Shown: positions 51,571 to 60,222, counted from the first letter of the stretch. The stretch: 64,000 bases of DNA from Nocardia brasiliensis NBRC 14402 (GCF_000308475.2 NZ_BAFT02000054.1:1-64000), one strand, 5' to 3'. Notes: generated by a model not told the origin, from the letters alone. Program-made: numbers and translations.

Positions 51571-52338
51571 TCAACCGGTGAAATAGCGTCCGGGAGAGAC
51601 GCCGACGGCACGGCGAAACGCCGCGACGTAGGCGCTGGGGGTGGCGTAGCCGACGCGGCCCGCGATGCGGGCGATCGGCAGGCCCGCCGCCAGCGGCGGT
51701 AGCGAGGCGGCGAGGCGGACCTGAGTTCGCCAGTGGCCGAAGGTGATTCCGGTCTCCGCGACGAACAGCCGGGCCAGCGTGCGGGGACTGGTGGCGACGG
51801 CTGCGGCGAACGCCGCCAAGGTCCGGTCGTCGGCGGGATCGCGGGTCAACGCGTCGGCCACCTGCTTGGCACGCGGGTCGCTCGGGGGCTGGAGCGTGAT
51901 CGGGACGACGTCGACCGGGCTCAGCAGATCGAAGACCACCGCCTCCGCACGTTCGCGTTGGGCGGCGGCGGTGCCGGGTGCCGCGAGATGGTCGAACAGC
52001 TCGTGCAGCAGCCGGGTGACGCGGAGCATGGTCGGTGTCGTGAACGTGACGGGGCAGCGGCCGGGTTCGAGGTAGATGCCGCGCATTTCGGCTCCGTCCG
52101 CGGTGCCGGTCCGATGCCGGACGCCGCCGGGGATCCACAGCGCCCGGGTGGGCGGCAGCACCCAGCGGGCGTCGCCCACCTCGACGGCGATGACTCCGCG
52201 TGCGGCCCAGGCGATCTGGTGCTGCGGATGCTCGTGCGTCGCGAACCAGAAGCCGGCGGGCAGCAGCCCGACGCCGAACACCATCGCCGTCGGGCCGGGT
52301 GGCACCGGCTGGAAGCGGGGATGGCCGTTCAGCGACAC
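51571..52338 (-). CDS. AraC family transcriptional regulator with cupin N-domain (255 aa)
   Basis: The N-terminal half is a cupin-type sensor (HEHPQHQIAWAARGVIAVEV, with the clustered histidines HEHPQH, and WIPGGVRHRTGTA). The C-terminal half is the AraC double HTH, ending GYATPSAYVAAFRRAVGVSPGRYF. This N-cupin AraC type is often an autoregulated repressor/activator responding to small molecules. The start is a GTG at 52338. It is divergent from the methyltransferase gene, 55 bp away. Confidence 0.92.
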   Translation of the reverse strand: MSLNGHPRFQPVPPGPTAMVFGVGLLPAGFWFATHEHPQHQIAWAARGVIAVEVGDARWVLPPTRALWIPGGVRHRTGTADGAEMRGIYLEPGRCPVTFTTPTMLRVTRLLHELFDHLAAPGTAAAQRERAEAVVFDLLSPVDVVPITLQPPSDPRAKQVADALTRDPADDRTLAAFAAAVATSPRTLARLFVAETGITFGHWRTQVRLAASLPPLAAGLPIARIAGRVGYATPSAYVAAFRRAVGVSPGRYFTG

Positions 52339-52393
52339 AATATGTCACCGTAGCCGGTAGTGGTCATCGCTGTCCGCTCCTAACCTCGTGGCT

Positions 52394-52963
52394 ATGGCGA
52401 TGAACCTGTTCCATCGGGCGCTGTGCCGTTCCGCGCGGTGGGAACGGACCAGCGCGACCAAGATCGTGCCGTGGGCGCTGCACGGGCTCGAACTCGGTGA
52501 CCGTGCGCTCGAGATCGGACCCGGCTACGGCGCGAACGTGGGGGCGCTGCGCGCTCGCACGGGGGCGCTCACCGGGGTCGAAATCGATCCGGAACTGGCC
52601 GCGCGGCTGCGCACCCGGCACGGGTCGGCGATGACCGTGGTGCAGGGTGATGGTGCCGAGATGCCTTTCGCCGCAGAACAATTCGACTCGGTCGTGTGCT
52701 TCACGATGTTGCACCACGTGCCGACCGCGCTGCAGCAGGACCGGGTGTTCGCCGACGCACTGCGGGTGCTGCGTCCCGGTGGGGTGTTCGCGGGCAGTGA
52801 CGGCCTGGACGGCTGGCTGTTCCGGCTCATCCACCTGGGCGATACGTGCGTGCCGGTGCCGCCCGAGCATGCCGCCGACCGCCTCACCCGCATCGGCTTC
52901 ACCGACGTGGAAATCGAAATCGGGCAGGGAAGTTTCCGCTTCCGTGCCCGCCGCCCCGCCTGA
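52394..52963 (+). CDS. Class I SAM-dependent methyltransferase (189 aa)
   Basis: A small methyltransferase of the UbiE/type-11 group. The SAM-binding loop is ALEIGPGYGANVG, followed by GVEIDPELAARL, the acidic VVQGDGAEMPF and FTMLHHVP. It is short (189 aa), with the core ending in a normal FRARRPA. The substrate is unknown. Three possible starts (GTG 52388, ATG 52394, ATG 52400) give only small differences. It is followed by two strong hairpins. Confidence 0.88.
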   Translation: MAMNLFHRALCRSARWERTSATKIVPWALHGLELGDRALEIGPGYGANVGALRARTGALTGVEIDPELAARLRTRHGSAMTVVQGDGAEMPFAAEQFDSVVCFTMLHHVPTALQQDRVFADALRVLRPGGVFAGSDGLDGWLFRLIHLGDTCVPVPPEHAADRLTRIGFTDVEIEIGQGSFRFRARRPA

Positions 52964-52972
52964 GCGCCCCGA

Positions 52973-53030
52973 CACTGTCCGGACGCCATCGGCGGATCCG
53001 ATCCGAGCCGAATCCGCCACCAGGACAGTG
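52973..53030. terminator. Nested hairpin after the methyltransferase gene
   Basis: The outer arms CACTGTCC and GGACAGTG (52973-52980, 53023-53030) enclose inner arms GGCGGAT and ATCCGCC (52991-52997, 53012-53018). It lies 9 bp after the methyltransferase stop and may act as its terminator. Confidence 0.6.
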
Positions 53031-53047
53031 AGATCGGGTGCTCAGGA

Positions 53048-53092
53048 GAGGTGCGCACGCCGCAGGAGGAGGGATGCCGGCGTGCGCACCTC
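53048..53092. terminator. Strong 15-bp hairpin between convergent genes
   Basis: A perfect 15-bp stem (53048-53062 with 53078-53092) encloses a 15-nt loop. It lies between the methyltransferase and SWIM genes. Confidence 0.75.
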
Positions 53093-53140
53093 GGTCGGAC
53101 CGGACCGCCACCAGCCGCGAGAGGCGCGCGCTGGCGCAGC

Positions 53141-53218
53141 TTCTCGCACTACTTCCGGGTTCCCGCACTGGTTGCAGCCAGCCGCAGCGGGTGCGAGAAC
53201 GCGAAAGTGGTGCGAGAA
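53141..53218. repeat. 78-bp inverted-repeat (hairpin) element, copy E
   Basis: This is the most symmetrical copy. The left arm is 53141-53168 and the right arm 53191-53218; the two match at 24 of 28 positions as inverted repeats. Boxes of TTCNCGCAC (53141, 53160) and GTGCGAGAA (53191, 53210) are each 19 bp apart. The loop is 22 bp. It lies 17 bp beyond the end of the SWIM gene. Confidence 0.85.
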
Positions 53219-53234
53219 AGCAGAATCGGGCCGG

Positions 53235-53795
53235 TCAGGGCGCGGTCGGTGCGACGAAGTAGTTCGCGGGGTCGAGGGTGTTGATCGGCACCCAGCGGGG
53301 CGCTTCGACAGAGGCTGGTGTGTCGTCCTCTTGTGCCGCTTGGAAATAGCCCTGGAGTTCCAGTGCCAGGCGCGGGTTTTCGTCTACCCGTCGTGCCATG
53401 TCGTAGTACAGGGCGAGGATGTGCAGGCAGCGGGGGGAGCGTGCCTTGCACGAGCAGTCCGTTCCCGCGAGCACCGGCGCTACGGTGATGCCCGCCGCTT
53501 TGGCGGCGCGGTGCATGTCGTCGGTGAGGACGGTGGTGTCGGGGATGACCGCGTTGATGGCGGTGACCGCCGTGCGCGGCAGCGGCGCGACCTCCAGATG
53601 GAGCACCGAGGCCTCGCTGCCACGGTGCAGGGTGGCGCGGACGACGCGGCCCTCGATGTTCGCTTGGATGCCGTGGTTGCGGGCGATGCTGCGGGCGCGG
53701 GGGAGCAGCGGGTCGGGCCGGGTCTGGCGTAGCGGTTCGGCGAGCCGGACCCAGTCCATGCCCCACAGGGTGTAGCCGAATTCGTTGTCCGCCAT
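53235..53795 (-). CDS. SWIM zinc finger protein (186 aa)
   Basis: The SWIM motif CxCx6CxH is seen as DCSCKARSPRCLH in the middle of the protein, which binds zinc and probably nucleic acid or protein. The N-terminal half (GYTLWGMDWVRLAEPLRQTRPDPLLPRARSIAR, in parts) is conserved in the family beside SNF2 helicases. The ATG overlaps the stop of the SNF2 gene by one base (TGATG), so the two are translationally coupled. In mycobacteria a SWIM protein also accompanies HelZ. Most likely it is an accessory factor of the SNF2 ATPase. Confidence 0.92.
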   Translation of the reverse strand: MADNEFGYTLWGMDWVRLAEPLRQTRPDPLLPRARSIARNHGIQANIEGRVVRATLHRGSEASVLHLEVAPLPRTAVTAINAVIPDTTVLTDDMHRAAKAAGITVAPVLAGTDCSCKARSPRCLHILALYYDMARRVDENPRLALELQGYFQAAQEDDTPASVEAPRWVPINTLDPANYFVAPTAP

Positions 53796-56005
53796 CAGTT
53801 CCCCCGTTTCCGGCGCAGGATTTCGATCAGCTGGTCGTCGTCGAGCCGGGCCAGCGCGGCGATGCCGGCGGAGTCGCCGAGGTCCGAGAGCGTGGACTTG
53901 CGGTCGTGCATCCGGGCGATGTGTTCTTCGACGGTGGTGGTCGAGGTCAGCGTGGTGACGGTGACCGTGCGGGTCTGGCCGATGCGATGGGCGCGATCGG
54001 AGGCCTGTGCCTCGACGGCCGGATTCCACCAGCGGTCGAAGTGGATGACGTCGGCGGCGCGGGTCAGGGTGAGGCCGGTGCCCGCCGCGCGCAGGCTCAG
54101 CACGAGCACGGGCGGTCCGTCCGCGGCCTGGAAACCGTGGACGATCGCGGCCCGCTCGGCCTGGTCCAGGCCACCGTGGAAGAACGGCGCGGCCACGTCG
54201 AACTGTTCGGCGAGGTGGCGCACGAGCAGTTCGCCGGTCTGCCGATACTGGGTGAAAATCAGGGTGGGAGCACCCAATTCGAGGTTGTTCGCGACGATAT
54301 CGGCGCACAGGTCGAGCTTGCCGGAGCGGCCGGCCAGCTCGGTCAGTTCGCCGGTGACCAGCCCTGGATGGTTGCAGACCTGTTTGAGCGCCGTGAGTGC
54401 CGCGAGCACCCGGCTCTGCCGCTGGGCCCCGGAGCCGAAGCCGTCGTCGATGGCGCGATCGAGCAGCTTGTCGTACAGGTTCTCCTGTTCGCCGGTGAGG
54501 TCGCACAGCAGGTCGGTGTGGATCTTCGCCGGTAGCGACGCGGCCACCTGTGCCTTTTTCCGCGCGAGCACGACGGGTTCGATGGCGTCGCGCAGCCGGG
54601 CCGCCGCGCTCGCCGAGCCCTCCTGGATCGGCCGGACGAACCGGCGCCGGAATTGGGTGCGATGCCCGAAGAGTCTGGGCGCCACCAGGTTCAGCAGCGC
54701 CCACAACTCTTCCAGGTGGTTCTCCACCGGCGTGCCGGTGAGCGCGACGCGCACCTCGGCGTCGAGTGTGCGTGCGGCCTTGGCGAGTTGGGTGCGCGGA
54801 TTCTTCAGCGCCTGCGCTTCGTCGAAAACCGTGGTCGCCCAGCGGTGCTCGCCGAGCAGGTGCCCGTGCAGCCGCAGGGCGGGATATCCCGCGACGACGA
54901 CCGTCCCGGCCTCGGCCGCGATATCGCCGCCCCGCCACACGGTTACGCGCAATCCGGGCGCGAACCGGTCGATCTCGTGCGCCCAGTTGCCCACCAGCGA
55001 GGTGGGGCACACCACGAGCTGCGGCCCGCTCGCGGCCCGCCCGTGCAGGAAACCGATGGTCTGCACGGTCTTTCCGAGCCCCATCTCGTCGGCCAGCACA
55101 GCCCCGCCGTGCGCCGCGACGGTCTCCCGCAGCCAGCTCACCCCGCGCACCTGATAGGGCCGCAATTCCGCTTTCAGCGCGACCGCCAACTCCGCCGCCA
55201 CCCCTTGCGTTTCGTACAGCACCCGCAACGCCCGCTCCGCCGCGACCACCGACGTCCCCGCCGCATCCGGCACGGCATGCGCCGCAATCGGCAAGGCCGC
55301 CGCGCGCAGACGGATCAAGTCCGCCACGTCGGATAGCGGCTCCCCGTCCGCGGCAACGGTATTCGCGGCAGCTCCCGCCACCGATGCCGGACCTTCCACC
55401 ACGTCGCCCGGACCGACTGTCGCACAGGGATTTTCCTGCTCTGTGCGGGTTTGCACGTCGGCGCTGGGTCGCGTGCTGGCGGCGTGCCCCGTGCTGGTGG
55501 TGGGCTGCGTGCTGGTGGTGGGCTGCGTGCTGGTGGTGGGCTGCGTGCTGGTGGTGGGCTGCGTGCTGGTGGTGGGCTGCGTGCTGGGCGTGGTCTGCGC
55601 GCTGGAGGTGGGCTCCGCATTGGTGGTGAGCTCCGCCCCGGCGGCGTGCTGCGTGCCAGTGCTGGGCCCCGCACCGGTGCTGGTCGTCGGCTGCGCGCCG
55701 ATGGCCGCCCCCGTTTCGGCGGCAGACCCCGCTGTGCGGCCGCGCGACCGACGTGAATCCGCCTGCGCCGCAGCGACCCCCGTCCCCTCCTCGCGCAGTG
55801 CCGCTTGCCAGGCGTGCACCGATTCGCCTGCGTCATCGATGGCCGACCCAGCGAAGGTCCGGGGATCGCGCAGTGCGCAGTCGACCTCGTTGATTTCGAT
55901 CGTGCCGTCCGGTCCTGTCGGGACCGCGAGCGTGACGGATTCCCGGTCGCCGGTCTCGGGTGCGGGCCCGGTGTCCTGGCCGGTCCATGTCCACAGGGCG
56001 AACAT
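53795..56005 (-). CDS. helZ: SNF2-family DNA translocase/helicase, HelZ-like (736 aa)
   Basis: This is a SWI2/SNF2-type ATPase that moves along double-stranded DNA. The N-terminal region is followed by a disordered Thr/Ser/Pro-rich repeat segment of about 70 residues. The ATPase core then shows ELRPYQVRGVSWL, LADEMGLGKTVQT, the DEAQ box in VFDEAQALKNP, LTGTPVENHLEELW and motif VI in QASDRAHRIGQTRTV. M. tuberculosis HelZ (Rv2101) is the nearest analogue by memory. The start at 56005 precedes FALWTWTGQ; sequence further upstream looks like leader and operator. It is translationally coupled to the SWIM gene. Confidence 0.93.
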   Translation of the reverse strand: MFALWTWTGQDTGPAPETGDRESVTLAVPTGPDGTIEINEVDCALRDPRTFAGSAIDDAGESVHAWQAALREEGTGVAAAQADSRRSRGRTAGSAAETGAAIGAQPTTSTGAGPSTGTQHAAGAELTTNAEPTSSAQTTPSTQPTTSTQPTTSTQPTTSTQPTTSTQPTTSTGHAASTRPSADVQTRTEQENPCATVGPGDVVEGPASVAGAAANTVAADGEPLSDVADLIRLRAAALPIAAHAVPDAAGTSVVAAERALRVLYETQGVAAELAVALKAELRPYQVRGVSWLRETVAAHGGAVLADEMGLGKTVQTIGFLHGRAASGPQLVVCPTSLVGNWAHEIDRFAPGLRVTVWRGGDIAAEAGTVVVAGYPALRLHGHLLGEHRWATTVFDEAQALKNPRTQLAKAARTLDAEVRVALTGTPVENHLEELWALLNLVAPRLFGHRTQFRRRFVRPIQEGSASAAARLRDAIEPVVLARKKAQVAASLPAKIHTDLLCDLTGEQENLYDKLLDRAIDDGFGSGAQRQSRVLAALTALKQVCNHPGLVTGELTELAGRSGKLDLCADIVANNLELGAPTLIFTQYRQTGELLVRHLAEQFDVAAPFFHGGLDQAERAAIVHGFQAADGPPVLVLSLRAAGTGLTLTRAADVIHFDRWWNPAVEAQASDRAHRIGQTRTVTVTTLTSTTTVEEHIARMHDRKSTLSDLGDSAGIAALARLDDDQLIEILRRKRGN
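55473..55690 (-). repeat. 18-bp minisatellite inside the SNF2 gene
   Basis: Five perfect copies of an 18-bp unit fill 55491-55580 (plus-strand unit GTGCTGGTGGTGGGCTGC), flanked on both sides by degenerate units from 55473 to about 55690. On the coding strand each unit encodes STQPTT. Identical copies indicate recent expansion, while the flanks are older. Confidence 0.9.
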
Positions 56006-56069
56006 GTGCCGGTCGGGTAGATACGTGGCCTGTGTGCTGCGCAGAACGAACCCCTTATTCGGCGTATGG

Positions 56070-56095
56070 TGTACGAAGTATCTGAACAACGTACA
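56070..56095. promoter_or_regulatory. Candidate operator between SNF2 and TetR genes
   Basis: TGTACG at 56070-56075 and CGTACA at 56090-56095 are inverted with 14 bp between them, in the 118-bp gap between the divergent SNF2 and TetR genes. The TetR starts 28 bp further. The half-sites are short, so binding is only suggested. Confidence 0.5.
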
Positions 56096-56123
56096 GGGTA
56101 CCGAGTTTGTTCCGAGGAGTCCC

Positions 56124-56879
56124 GTGGCCGACGAAACCACCGTCGAACAGGCGAAACAACTGATCGGACTGCTGTGGCGGCGTGAGGTCCCGCCGCGCCC
56201 CGGCGGTCGCGGGCCGAAGCAGACGGTCAGCGTCGATGCCGTGGTCCGGGCTGCGATCGCCCTCGCCGACCGGGACGGGTACGCCAAGGTGTCCATCCGC
56301 GCGGTCGCCGCGGAGCTGGGGCTGCGGCCGATGAGCCTCTACACCTACGTGCCCAGCAAGGACGCGCTCGCGGTGCTGATGGCGGACGCGGTCGCCGACG
56401 AGGACGCGCCCATCGCCCCGGAGTCGCCGCTGCGCGATCGGATGGCCGCGATCGCCCGCCAGGCCCGCGCCGAGCTGATCGCGCATCCCTGGCTGCTGGA
56501 GGTGCCGCCGTGGCGACTGGTGCTCGGCCCTGGACGAATGCGGCGCTTCGAGCGGCAGCTGGCGGCGATCGACGACATCGGCCGGTCCGAGGTGGAACTG
56601 GATCGGGTGATCGCCGTACTCACCGAGTTCGCGACGGGTAATGCCAGGATGGCCGTCGCCGCGCGGCGGGAAACCCAGGTGATGACCGACGCCCAGTGGT
56701 GGGACGTGCACGGCCCACTGCTCTCGGGGGCGATGTCGCCCGAGGCGTTCCCGCTGGCATCGCGGGTGGGCAAGGTGGTCGGGGAACTGTACGAAGCGCC
56801 CGGCGACCCGGACGGGGCGTTCGACTACGGCCTGAACCGCCTGCTGGACGGGATCCTGTCCGCCTCGATCGGCCCCTGA
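56124..56879 (+). CDS. TetR family regulator with TetR_C_1-like domain (251 aa)
   Basis: The HTH is at about residues 35-80 (VDAVVRAAIALADRDGYAKVSIRAVAAELGLRPMSLYTYVPSK, in parts) and the larger C-terminal domain belongs to the tetracycline-repressor-like group (PWLLEVPPWRLVLGPG). The start is GTG 56124 with GAGGAG 5 bp before. It is divergent from the SNF2 gene, and the dyad between them suggests autoregulation. A tight hairpin follows. The inducer is unknown. Confidence 0.9.
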   Translation: MADETTVEQAKQLIGLLWRREVPPRPGGRGPKQTVSVDAVVRAAIALADRDGYAKVSIRAVAAELGLRPMSLYTYVPSKDALAVLMADAVADEDAPIAPESPLRDRMAAIARQARAELIAHPWLLEVPPWRLVLGPGRMRRFERQLAAIDDIGRSEVELDRVIAVLTEFATGNARMAVAARRETQVMTDAQWWDVHGPLLSGAMSPEAFPLASRVGKVVGELYEAPGDPDGAFDYGLNRLLDGILSASIGP

Positions 56880-56888
56880 ACAGACCGA

Positions 56889-56916
56889 GAGCGGGCGATC
56901 CGTGGATCGCCCGCTC
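56889..56916 (+). terminator. Terminator hairpin after the TetR gene
   Basis: GAGCGGGCGATCC and GGATCGCCCGCTC (56889-56901 and 56904-56916) form a 12-13 bp stem with a minimal loop, directly after the tetR stop. Confidence 0.85.
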
Positions 56917-56971
56917 GGGTCGAACGGTGTTCTGTTGTCGGATGTTGTTATCTCAGGACGCGAGGAGTTGA

Positions 56972-57166
56972 TCAGAGCGCGGGAGCGGACTCCGTGTCGA
57001 TCACGGCTTCCAACTCACGCAGTCGATCCATGTGTTCGTTCGCGTGGTGCTGGCAGAAGAGCAACTCGCCACCTGCGGGCAGAACGGCGCGCACTCGAGC
57101 TGCCGCCCCGCAGCGGTCGCAACGATCGACCGCGGTCAGTGGGGTGCTAGTCAGGGTTCCTGGCAT
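56972..57166 (-). CDS. DUF7455 small zinc-binding protein (64 aa)
   Basis: This small actinobacterial protein has a CxxC pair (DRCDRCGA) and a second CxHH motif (FCQHHANEH), forming a probable zinc-binding knuckle, with the conserved GGELLFC strand in between. The C-terminal helix (MDRLRELEAVIDTES) is charged. Function is unknown. It lies alone between two plus-strand genes, with the TetR terminator on one side. Length and motifs match the DUF7455 family as I recall it. Confidence 0.85.
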   Translation of the reverse strand: MPGTLTSTPLTAVDRCDRCGAAARVRAVLPAGGELLFCQHHANEHMDRLRELEAVIDTESAPAL

Positions 57167-57439
57167 GACTCCTCCGTCCTGGCTCCCGGTTCACAGACCG
57201 TTCGCCTGGTGTGGGGCCCGTGGTCACTCCGCGGGCTCGCTACCGCTACTTCCCAGCAGTGGTATGACTACTCTGTCAGACGTTCGGGACGGGGGCTTTG
57301 TTCCCGTGAGTGATTCGGTGTGTTTTCGATAACACGACCAGGGATTTCGCTACTGGCGAACATTCCAGGTCACGCTTCGAACTCAGTTGTGGTCACCAAC
57401 TCGAACAGGCCGATCCAGTTGTCTACCGGGAGATTACCC

Positions 57440-57799
57440 GTGACCTATGACACTCACACGCTCGTTCACATATGTACTTTGGGCGAGTGGCTTTCCGCCC
57501 GGCAAACCGGTGAGTATCGGGCGCCGTCGCTCGATGAGGTCGGGTTCATCCACCTGTCGGCGCCGGAGCAGGCGCATCTGCCGGCCAACCGGCTCTTCGC
57601 GGGCCGCCGCGACCTGGTGCTTTTACGGCTCGATCCGGCCCGGCTGGGTGCACCGGTGAAGTGGGAACCCGGCGTGCCAACGGACCCGGAGTCGATGCTC
57701 TTCCCGCATCTGTACGGTCCGCTGCCGACCGGTGCGGTCGTCGCGGTCGAGGAGTTCCAGCCCGGCCCCGACGGCTCGTTCGCGCCACTGGCGAAATGA
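57440..57799 (+). CDS. DUF952 family protein (119 aa)
   Basis: The protein opens with HICTLGEWLSARQTGEYRAPSLDEVGFIHLSAPEQ (in parts) and ends with FPHLYGPLPTGAVVAVEEF, the two signatures of DUF952. The fold resembles ADP-ribosyl/glutathione-type domains, but the function is unknown. GTG 57440 is preferred, with GGGAG 8 bp upstream and the family N-terminus right after it; a longer frame begins at 57320. It is convergent with the response-regulator gene, 2 bp away. Confidence 0.88.
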   Translation: MTYDTHTLVHICTLGEWLSARQTGEYRAPSLDEVGFIHLSAPEQAHLPANRLFAGRRDLVLLRLDPARLGAPVKWEPGVPTDPESMLFPHLYGPLPTGAVVAVEEFQPGPDGSFAPLAK

Positions 57800-57801
57800 G
57801 G

Positions 57802-58449
57802 CTAGCGGTCGCGAACCTCGCGCGCCACGATGGCGGCCTGAACCCGTGACCGCACACCGAGTTTCGTCAGCACCCGGGAGACGTGCGTCTTCACCGTCGT
57901 CTCGCCGATGAACAGCTTGCCCGCGATCTGCGCGTTGGACAGTCCGTCGCCCAGGCAGTCCAGCACCTCGCGTTCGCGTTCGGTGAGGTCGGCGAGCCCG
58001 TCCGGCTCCGGTTGCGCCGCATCGGGATTCACCGCGGCGAACGCCGAGATCACGGCCCGGGTCACCTCGGGGGCGAGCACGCCGTCGCCCGCGGCCACGG
58101 TGCGGACGGCATCGATCAGCGCCTGCCCCGACGACGACTTGAGCACGAACCCCGACGCGCCGGCCCGCAGCGTCCGGAAAACGTACTCGTCCAGGTCGAA
58201 GGTGGTCAGGATCAGCACCTTGGCGAGCCCGTCGGCGGTCACCCGCTCGGTCGCGGTGATGCCGTCCACCCCGGGCATGCGCACGTCCATCAGCACGACG
58301 TGCGGGCGCAGCGCCTTGGCCTGCGACACCGCGACGTCGCCGTCGGCGGCCTCGCCGATCACCTCGATATCGTCCTCGGCGTCCAGGATCATCCGCAGTC
58401 CCGCGCGGATGGCGGCGTGGTCGTCGGCGATCAGCACCCGGATTGTCAT
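57802..58449 (-). CDS. NarL/LuxR-type response regulator (215 aa)
   Basis: The receiver domain starts MTIRVLIADDHAAIRAGL with the phospho-acceptor D55 in VVLMDVRMPG, T/K switch residues at LTTFDLDEYV and GFVLKSS. The LuxR-type output HTH is at the C-terminus (LTEREREVLDCLGDGLSNAQIAGKL, TVKTHVSRVLTKLGVRSR, in parts). It overlaps the histidine kinase stop by 4 bp (ATGA), so the two form one system. Many NarL-type pairs of this form act on cell-envelope stress or drug exporters; no target gene is adjacent. Confidence 0.95.
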   Translation of the reverse strand: MTIRVLIADDHAAIRAGLRMILDAEDDIEVIGEAADGDVAVSQAKALRPHVVLMDVRMPGVDGITATERVTADGLAKVLILTTFDLDEYVFRTLRAGASGFVLKSSSGQALIDAVRTVAAGDGVLAPEVTRAVISAFAAVNPDAAQPEPDGLADLTEREREVLDCLGDGLSNAQIAGKLFIGETTVKTHVSRVLTKLGVRSRVQAAIVAREVRDR

Positions 58450-59642
58450 GACGCGCTCGCGATCGAAACCGGCAGGGTCGCTTGCACTTCCCAGGTGCCT
58501 GCGTTGGATCCGGCCGTGAAGCTGCCGCCCAGCGCCGCGGCCCGCTCGCGCATGTTGATCAAGCCGCGGTGCGGGTCGCCGTTCTCGCTGCGGCGCACCG
58601 TGATCGCCGGTACCGGATTGCGGACCGCCACGCGCAGTTCTCCGTCCCGCGCACTCACGTCGATGTCGACCCCTTGTCCCGGTGCGTGTTTCATGGCGTT
58701 GGTCAAAGCCTCCTGGATGATGCGGTACGCGGCCTGGTCGACCGCGCTCGGCAGTTCGGTGTCGTCGAGGGTTTCGCTGACCCGCACCGCGATTCCGGCC
58801 GCGCGGGCGGCATCGACCAGGATGGACAACTGCGCGAGCCGTCGCGGGGCGGCCACCTCGTCCTCGCCCTCGCCGTCGCTGCGCAGCAGGCCGATCATCG
58901 TCCGCATCTCCTGCAGGGCGCTGACGCTGTTGGTGCGGATGGACTGCATGATCCCGGTGACCGCGGCGTCGGGCTGCTTGCGGGCCAGCACCCCGAGCGC
59001 GGCCTCGGACTGGATCGCGATGGCCGAGAGATGGCCGGCGATCACGTCGTGCAGGTCGCGGGCCATGGTGGTGCGCTCGTCGGCGATGGCCGCACGGCGG
59101 TCGAGCTCGGCGACCAGGGTCAGCGCCTGCGCCCTGGCCCGTTCGGCCCCGGCGATGTCCTTGTGCGTGCGCACCGAATTGGCCCACCACAGCGGTGTGG
59201 CGATGAACGCGAGCACCACCAGCAGCGCCAGCGAGATGGCCCGCAGGTCGTGCGCGACGACGGCGGTGACGAGCACCAGCAGCACCGAGAACGTGGCCCA
59301 GCCGATGATCACCCCGCGCGACGTGCGTTTCGCGGAATACAGCACCGCCGCGTACATCAGATCGCCGTAGATCAGCCACACCGGCACCGAGGGGCCGATC
59401 CAGATATCGATACTCAGCGGGATCAGCCCGACGAGCATCGCGGGCACCGGCATTCGGCGCCGCGCCATCGTCAGCAGGCACAGCGGAGCGAGGATCGCGA
59501 GCCGGGCCGGAAACGGGACCGCACGCCCGAGGTCGATCAAGGCGAACAGGTTCGACGCATACAGCGCCGCGCCGCCGGCGAACACCAGCAGCGCGCCCAG
59601 CGCATCCCGCGCCGTTCCCGGAATCTCCGACCATTGCCGCAC
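58446..59642 (-). CDS. Histidine kinase, DesK/NarX-type HPK7 (398 aa)
   Basis: The N-terminal half has about six membrane segments with little periplasmic sequence, and the cytoplasmic half has a HisKA_3 dimerisation helix with the phospho-acceptor H198 in MARDLHDVIAGHL. An ATP-binding HATPase domain follows with the N-box QEALTNAMKHA and G-box segments (HRGLINMRERAAALGGSF). The start is a GTG at 59642 and is uncertain. It is upstream of the coupled NarL regulator. The signal is unknown, although the all-membrane sensor domain suggests a membrane or small-molecule cue. Confidence 0.9.
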   Translation of the reverse strand: MRQWSEIPGTARDALGALLVFAGGAALYASNLFALIDLGRAVPFPARLAILAPLCLLTMARRRMPVPAMLVGLIPLSIDIWIGPSVPVWLIYGDLMYAAVLYSAKRTSRGVIIGWATFSVLLVLVTAVVAHDLRAISLALLVVLAFIATPLWWANSVRTHKDIAGAERARAQALTLVAELDRRAAIADERTTMARDLHDVIAGHLSAIAIQSEAALGVLARKQPDAAVTGIMQSIRTNSVSALQEMRTMIGLLRSDGEGEDEVAAPRRLAQLSILVDAARAAGIAVRVSETLDDTELPSAVDQAAYRIIQEALTNAMKHAPGQGVDIDVSARDGELRVAVRNPVPAITVRRSENGDPHRGLINMRERAAALGGSFTAGSNAGTWEVQATLPVSIASAS

Positions 59643-59735
59643 GCTTCCATCTCAGCACAGCCCTGACCAGGCGCCATCCGCCGAAGTGATGACCGCACCG
59701 GCGGACGGGCGAGACCTCGGTCTACCCTGGAGTGT

Positions 59736-60218
59736 GTGAATGTCGACGTCACTGCGCTACCCGGAATTGGAGTCCGAAAAGACTTCGAGGTGCGGTCGGG
59801 CCGCCGGATCGGCGTGGTCGCACACCGCGACGGCGACATCGATCTGATCGTCTCCAAACTCGACGATCCGGACGCCTGCGCCGCGCAGATTCCGCTGAGT
59901 ACCGACGAGGCCGCCGTGCTGGCCAACCTGCTCGGTGCGCCCCAGCTCGTGGCCAAACTCAACGACGAGCACAGCGATCTGCCCGGCATCACCACCCGGC
60001 AGATGGCGATCGCGGAGGAGTCCCCCTACGCGGGTCGCACCCTCGGCGAGACCGCGATGCGCACCCGGACCAAGGTGTCGATCGTCGCGGTGATGCGTGC
60101 CGGGCAGTTGCATCCCTCACCCGGACCGGATTTCACCTTCACCACGGGCGACCTGCTCGTGGTGGTCGGTACCCCGGAAGGCCTCGACGCGGCCGCGAAG
60201 ATCTTGACCCACGGCTGA
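59736..60218 (+). CDS. K+/H+ antiporter regulatory subunit, KhtT-like (160 aa)
   Basis: The C-terminal half is a TrkA-C (RCK-C) domain of about 80 residues (AIAEESPYAGRTLGETAMRTR, then VMRAGQLHPSPGPDFTFTTGDLLVVVGTPEGL), which binds a small ligand such as a nucleotide or protons in KhtT-type regulators. The N-terminal half is the family-specific region. It starts with a GTG after CTGGAG and lies 4 bp before a matching antiporter gene, so the two make a regulator-channel pair. Confidence 0.88.
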   Translation: MNVDVTALPGIGVRKDFEVRSGRRIGVVAHRDGDIDLIVSKLDDPDACAAQIPLSTDEAAVLANLLGAPQLVAKLNDEHSDLPGITTRQMAIAEESPYAGRTLGETAMRTRTKVSIVAVMRAGQLHPSPGPDFTFTTGDLLVVVGTPEGLDAAAKILTHG

Positions 60219-60222
60219 GCCC

